From: Pararhodobacter aggregans
Lineage (GTDB): Bacteria > Pseudomonadota > Alphaproteobacteria > Rhodobacterales > Rhodobacteraceae
Direction: 5' to 3'
NCBI RefSeq assembly: GCF_003075525.1
Contig: NZ_QDDR01000004.1
Coordinates: 1 to 64,000 of the forward strand
DNA length: 64,000 nucleotides
Part shown: positions 60,173-64,000 of the stretch, piece after piece
Numbering within the stretch: position 1 is the first letter of the stretch
Layout: the number at the start of each line of letters is the position of its first letter
Translations under genes and position numbers: made by a program
The notes under the pieces: generated by a model
Databases searched by the model: none
What the model saw: only the letters and a program-made list of their open reading frames with translations
Told to the model about the DNA's origin: nothing

Positions 60173-60969
60173 CCATGGGTATCCAGGACACCCCCCGGCT
60201 GCCGTTCTATCAGGAGACAGGGCGCGAATGCGCCCTGTTCGAGACCGCCCATGCCAAGGGCCTGCCCCTGCTGCTGAAAGGCCCGACCGGCTGCGGCAAG
60301 ACCCGGTTTGTCGAGCATATGGCGGCGCGGCTGGGCAAGACGCTGCACACCGTCGCCTGCCACGACGACCTGTCCGCCGCCGACCTGATCGGGCGCTATC
60401 TGCTCAAGGGCGGCGAGACAATCTGGGTCGACGGCCCCCTGACCCGCGCCGTGCGGGAGGGGGGGATCTGCTACCTCGATGAGGTGGTCGAGGCCCGCAA
60501 GGACGTGACCGTGGTCCTGCACCCGCTGACCGACACCCGCCGCACGCTGGTCATCGACCGCACCGGCGAGGAACTGGTGGCGCCGCGCGAGTTCATGCTC
60601 GTGGCCAGCTACAACCCGGGCTACCAGAATGTGCTGAAGCGGCTGAAACCCTCGACCCGCCAGCGCTTCCTGTCGATCGGCTTCGACTTCCCGCAGCCCG
60701 AGGCGGAAATCGCCATCGTCGCGCGCGAAAGCGGGCTGGAGGCCGGGCGTGTGGCGCCGCTGGTCCGGCTGGGCGGCGCGATCCGGCGGCTGTCGGGTAT
60801 GGATCTGGAGGAGGGGGTTTCGACCCGCCTTCTGATCTATGCCGCCACGCTGATGGCCTCCGGAATGGGGGTGATGCAGGCCATCGAGGCCGCGATCATC
60901 GAGCCGATGACCGACGAGGCGGATGTGCAGCGCGCGCTGCGCGATGTCGTCGCCACCATCTACGGGTGA
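60169..60969 (+). CDS. norQ: NorQ, MoxR-type AAA+ ATPase
   Basis: A 266-residue AAA+ protein needed to activate NorCB, probably by helping insertion of the non-haem iron. Walker A GPTGCGKT (about residues 38-45), Walker B GGICYLDEV, and the AAA+ sensor segment FMLVASYNPGYQ are present. It works with the VWA protein NorD encoded next. The start overlaps the norB stop (ATGA), with a second Met two codons later. CbbQ is a paralogue but the nor context decides. Confidence 0.93.
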   Translation: MTMGIQDTPRLPFYQETGRECALFETAHAKGLPLLLKGPTGCGKTRFVEHMAARLGKTLHTVACHDDLSAADLIGRYLLKGGETIWVDGPLTRAVREGGICYLDEVVEARKDVTVVLHPLTDTRRTLVIDRTGEELVAPREFMLVASYNPGYQNVLKRLKPSTRQRFLSIGFDFPQPEAEIAIVARESGLEAGRVAPLVRLGGAIRRLSGMDLEEGVSTRLLIYAATLMASGMGVMQAIEAAIIEPMTDEADVQRALRDVVATIYG

Positions 60970-62843
60970 CGGGAATGCGCATACTCGACCTGATGGCGCC
61001 GGAAGAGACGGTGGGCGAGATCTGGCACGGGCTCGCGCAGGGTCTGGGCGCCACGCCGCATTACCCCGAGGCCGGGGTGACACTGGCCTCGGTCCGCCCC
61101 TCGCTGGCGCTGCTGTTTCGCGCGCTTGGTGGCGCGGCCTCGGTCGACCTGGTCGAGGCGCCGGAAACCGCGATCACCCATCGCCCCAGCCTGACCCGCA
61201 AGCTGGCGGCCGGGCGCGACACCCAGACCCGCGCGCGGTTTGACGGAGAGCGGCTCTCGCTGCCGCCCACCATCGACGCCTTCCCCGAGGTTGGGCTCAA
61301 CCGCGCCTGCTATCTCTGGCTTACGGCGATGGCCGCGCTGGGTCAGGCGCCCGAAACGCTGCCCGACAGTGGCCCCGAGGCCGATTTCGCCCAGATCGCC
61401 ACCAATACCGCCGCCACCCGCGCCGTGCTTGCCGCCTGTCCCGGCCTGCGCGAGTCGCATCGCCGGATGCTGCCGCTGGCTTTGGCGCAGCGCCCTCTTC
61501 CCGGCCCCGGCTCCGAACGCGCGGTCGAGGCCCTGCTGCAAGCGGCACTGAAGAACGAAGTCCCGGTCGCAGCGCCGCCGCCCAGTCGCGGGCACCTTGC
61601 TTTCGCGCCGGTCCCCCTCTGGCTGCACTGGGCACGTCCCTGCTCGGGCGATGCCGCGCCGGAACCCGAGGCCGAACCCGGCCCCGCCCCCTCGGCCGCT
61701 GTCACCAAGCGCAAGTTCGGTCAGCGCCGCGATCTGGATCAGGCGAACCGGCGCGACAGTTTCATCGTCCACCGCTTCGAGGCGATCCTCAGCTGGGTCG
61801 AGGCGCTGAACGTCAACCGCTCCGTCGATGACGACGACGACGAGAACGCGGCCAAGGCCGCCGACGATCAGGACCGTCTGACCCTCAGCCGCAACGACCG
61901 CAAGGCGGCGACGCGGCTCAGGCTGCATCTGGACCTCTCGCCCGCCGATGCCGATCACGAACGGCTTTCCGGCACCCATACCTATCCCGAATGGAACCAC
62001 CGCGCGCGGGCCTATATGCCCGATCATGCCCGCGTCCTCGACGCCCCGGCCGAGGAAAACGCCGCCTATCACGGCAATCCCCGCCGCATCCGCGAGGTCC
62101 GGCGCCAGTTCGAGGCCCTGCGCCCGCGCCGCCTGCTGCAACCGCGGCAGGTGGAGGGTGCTGAGCTGGACCTCGACGCGCTGCTGACCGCACAGACCGA
62201 CCTGCGCGCTACCGGGCGGGGGTCGGACCGCATCTGGCAGGCCGCGCGGCAGGTGGAACGTGACCTGAGCGTCGCTTTCCTGATCGACACCTCGCGCTCG
62301 ACCGAGTCGGCGATCGGCGACACGTCCGTGATCGAAGTCGCACGCGAAGCCATGGCAGCGATGGCCGAGGGCATCGAGGCCGCGGGCGACCGGCTGGGGA
62401 TCTGGGGTTTCTCCTCCTTGCGCCGGGACCGGGTGTTCCTGAGCCGCGTCAAGGATTTCGCCGATCCGGTCAGCCCACAGACCCGGGCCCGTATCGGTGG
62501 TCTGAGGCCCGGGCATTACACCCGCCTCGGGGCCGCGATCCGCCACGTCTCGGCCCAGTTGCAGCAGGAGAGCGCCACCCGCCGCCTGCTCATCGTTCTG
62601 ACCGACGGCAAGCCCAACGACCTTGACCATTACGAGGGCCAGCACGGGATCGAGGACAGCCGCATGGCGGTGCGCGAGGCGCGGCGCGCGGGGCTTGCCC
62701 TGCATGGCGTGGTCATCGACGAGGACGGGCAGGACTGGTTCCCCCGCATCTTCGGCCGCGGCGGTTTCACTCTGCTGCCCGATCCCGGCCGCCTGACCCG
62801 CGCCCTTCCCGACATCTATCGCCACCTCACGCAGGAGACCTGA
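60966..62843 (+). CDS. norD: NorD, VWA-domain activation protein
   Basis: A 625-residue protein with a C-terminal von Willebrand factor A domain; the MIDAS metal motif is LIDTSRSTES (about residues 439-448), with later LIVLTDGKPND. An acidic stretch (SVDDDDDENAAKAADD, about 280) lies in the middle. It partners NorQ in maturation of the nitric oxide reductase. The GTG start overlaps the norQ stop; an ATG three codons later is the alternative. Confidence 0.92.
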   Translation: MTGMRILDLMAPEETVGEIWHGLAQGLGATPHYPEAGVTLASVRPSLALLFRALGGAASVDLVEAPETAITHRPSLTRKLAAGRDTQTRARFDGERLSLPPTIDAFPEVGLNRACYLWLTAMAALGQAPETLPDSGPEADFAQIATNTAATRAVLAACPGLRESHRRMLPLALAQRPLPGPGSERAVEALLQAALKNEVPVAAPPPSRGHLAFAPVPLWLHWARPCSGDAAPEPEAEPGPAPSAAVTKRKFGQRRDLDQANRRDSFIVHRFEAILSWVEALNVNRSVDDDDDENAAKAADDQDRLTLSRNDRKAATRLRLHLDLSPADADHERLSGTHTYPEWNHRARAYMPDHARVLDAPAEENAAYHGNPRRIREVRRQFEALRPRRLLQPRQVEGAELDLDALLTAQTDLRATGRGSDRIWQAARQVERDLSVAFLIDTSRSTESAIGDTSVIEVAREAMAAMAEGIEAAGDRLGIWGFSSLRRDRVFLSRVKDFADPVSPQTRARIGGLRPGHYTRLGAAIRHVSAQLQQESATRRLLIVLTDGKPNDLDHYEGQHGIEDSRMAVREARRAGLALHGVVIDEDGQDWFPRIFGRGGFTLLPDPGRLTRALPDIYRHLTQET

Positions 62844-62844
62844 C

Positions 62845-63018
62845 ATGCGCGTCCTTCCCTTCATCCTGTCCCTGATCGCCACCCCGGTGGTGGCCGAGGC
62901 CTTCGACCGGCCGATCCCGCAGGCCCAGACCGCCGAGGCGGAAGTCTGGTATCTGGTGGCCTCGCTGGCCTTTGTCGCGGCGCTGGTGGGTGTGCAATGG
63001 CTGGTCCGCCGGTCATGA
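62845..63018 (+). CDS. small membrane protein of the nor operon
   Basis: A 57-residue protein: an N-terminal hydrophobic segment with signal-peptide look (MRVLPFILSLIATPVVAEAF), a short polar part, and one membrane helix (VWYLVASLAFVAALVGVQWLV). It begins one base after the norD stop region, behind GCAGGAG, and overlaps the next gene by ATGA. No family is certain. It occupies the place where norE/norF lie in Paracoccus, and it does not resemble the cytochrome-oxidase-III-like NorE. Confidence 0.7.
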   Translation: MRVLPFILSLIATPVVAEAFDRPIPQAQTAEAEVWYLVASLAFVAALVGVQWLVRRS

Positions 63019-63251
63019 GCGCGCCGGGCTGGAGCGTGCCGCGCCTGACGCTGGCCTTGTTTCCCTTCGGCTGGGGGGCGATGGCGGTGAACGTGTTCTT
63101 CGCCTCGTTGATCGGCTCCTGGGTCGGGTTGCCGGTGCTGGGCACAGGGCCCTCGGCCGCGCTCGGCGCCCTGATCGCGCTGCCCGCCACCTGGGCCTTT
63201 GCCCGCCACATCCGCCAGCTGATCGACCGGGCCGAGGAGGGCAGGGCATGA
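63015..63251 (+). CDS. small two-helix membrane protein next to nnrS
   Basis: A 78-residue protein with two hydrophobic helices (LTLALFPFGWGAMAVNVFFASLIG and GPSAALGALIALPATWAFA) and a charged tail IRQLIDRAEEGRA. It overlaps the upstream small gene and nnrS by ATGA. Position and size are compatible with NnrT, a small protein found with NnrS in Rhodobacter, but I cannot confirm this from sequence. Confidence 0.65.
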   Translation: MSAPGWSVPRLTLALFPFGWGAMAVNVFFASLIGSWVGLPVLGTGPSAALGALIALPATWAFARHIRQLIDRAEEGRA

Positions 63252-64000
63252 GGACGATGGACCGGCACAGGGCCTGGACCGGGCCCGCGCTCTTCAGCTT
63301 CGGTTTCCGGCCGTTCTTTCTGGGCGCCGGGATCTGGGCGGCGCTGACCATGGCGCTGTGGATCGCCATGCTGTCGGGTCTTCTGGACCTGCCGACGCGC
63401 TTTGACCCCGTTGCCTGGCACGCGCATGAGTTCCTGTTCGGCTATCTCGGCGCGGTGTTGGCGGGCTTCCTGATGACCGCCGTGCCCAACTGGACCGGCC
63501 GCATGCCGCTGGTCGGCTGGCCGCTGGTGGTCCTGTTCACGCTGTGGCTCACGGGCCGGGTCGCCGTCACCATCTCTGCCCTGCTGCCGCCCCTTGCCGC
63601 GCCGGTCGCCGATCTCGCCTTCCCGCTGGCCCTGCTGGCGGCGATGGGGCGAGAGGTGGTGGCCGGGCGCAACTGGCGCAACCTTGTCGTGCTGGGCATG
63701 CTGGCACTCTTCACGCTCGGGAACGCGGCCTTCCATCTCGACGCCATGCGCGGCGGAACCCCGGCTCAGGGTGCAGGTCTGCGGCTGGGGCTGGGCGCGG
63801 CGATCCTGCTGGTGGCGCTGATCGGCGGGCGGATCATCCCCTCCTTCACCCGCAACTGGCTGGCCAAACGCGGCCCCGGCCGCCTGCCGACCCCGCCCGA
63901 CCGGCGCTTCGACAAGGTGGCGCTTCTGGCCCTGCTGGGCGCCGTCCTGCTCTGGATCACGCTGCCCGAGGCGCCGCTGACCGCCGTGGCGCTGATCCTC
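63248..64000 (+). CDS. nnrS: NnrS family haem-copper membrane protein (5' part, cut by window end)
   Basis: The first 251 codons of NnrS; the frame is open at the window edge. The N-terminus GPALFSFGFRPFFLGAGIWAAL and the WHAHEFLFGYLGAVLAGFLMTAVPNWTGR segment are the family's strongest signatures, with the HAHE histidines likely metal ligands. Several further helices follow, including GGRIIPSFTRNW. NnrS lowers damage from nitric oxide during denitrification and is commonly under NnrR control. It is coupled to the preceding small gene by ATGA, so it probably shares the nor transcript. Confidence 0.92.
   Translation, partial: MRTMDRHRAWTGPALFSFGFRPFFLGAGIWAALTMALWIAMLSGLLDLPTRFDPVAWHAHEFLFGYLGAVLAGFLMTAVPNWTGRMPLVGWPLVVLFTLWLTGRVAVTISALLPPLAAPVADLAFPLALLAAMGREVVAGRNWRNLVVLGMLALFTLGNAAFHLDAMRGGTPAQGAGLRLGLGAAILLVALIGGRIIPSFTRNWLAKRGPGRLPTPPDRRFDKVALLALLGAVLLWITLPEAPLTAVALIL

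Overview
The window is high-GC DNA from an alphaproteobacterium, most like a denitrifying member of the Rhodobacterales (Paracoccus/Rhodobacter relatives). The reasons are the paz-nirK-nirV and norCBQD layout with a class II NirK, the many TRAP and Tct solute transporters, and the tightly overlapping ATGA/GTGA gene junctions. No rRNA, tRNA, CRISPR array or intact mobile element was seen.

Layout. 0-2 kb: an intradiol ring-cleavage dioxygenase and a spermidine-synthase-like methyltransferase, both on the minus strand. 2.5-9.2 kb: a LuxR-type regulator, an amidase and a branched-chain/amide ABC transporter in which one permease is fused to an ATPase. 9.2-9.8 kb: a gap holding an IS5-type transposase remnant. 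9.8-20.5 kb: a hexuronate catabolic operon consisting of a divergent GntR regulator, a TRAP transporter, two Gfo/Idh/MocA oxidoreductases, UxuA, UxaC, a fructuronate reductase and KDG kinase. 20.9-25.1 kb: an RTX repeat protein and a two-domain GT61-type glycosyltransferase. 25.4-33.8 kb: a nine-gene catabolic operon behind two tandem LacI-type operators, with a TRAP transporter, HisD-like dehydrogenase, SDR, LacI regulator, bicupin, alpha/beta hydrolase and RraA-like protein. 34.7-39.2 kb: an amidohydrolase divergent from a GntR(UTRA) regulator and a TctCBA transporter, with palindromes between them. 39.2-46.2 kb: a TRAP transporter, a CYP199-like P450, a fused dihydroxyacetone kinase, a MarR regulator and a 2Fe-2S ferredoxin, linked by copies of one TTTAATTnGCAA motif in three promoter regions. 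46.3-54.8 kb: a cobalamin-riboswitch-led operon encoding a BtuB-like receptor, a BtuF/C/D-type ABC transporter, ExbB, two ExbD, TonB and two genes of unknown function. 54.9-64.0 kb: the denitrification island, with paz-nirK-nirV on the minus strand, an NnrR-type regulator, then norC-norB-norQ-norD, two small membrane proteins and nnrS, which runs off the window.

How the genes work together. Most of the window is self-contained catabolic modules, each with its own regulator, high-affinity transporter and enzymes. Hexuronates go to KDPG: UxaC, then a UxuB-type reductase, then UxuA, then KdgK; the aldolase is not in the window. In the denitrification island, pseudoazurin is expected to donate electrons to NirK, and NorCB reduces the nitric oxide formed. 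NorQ/NorD are the usual activators, and two TTG-N9-CAA boxes sit where an NnrR-type regulator would bind. The B12 operon brings its own TonB/ExbBD energising complex with the receptor.

The candidates for undescribed biology are the MarR/P450/DhaKL/ferredoxin/TRAP module, the HisD-like/SDR/bicupin/RraA operon, and the 336-residue unknown protein inside the B12-uptake operon. Functions are read from recognisable motifs and context only; no database search was possible.
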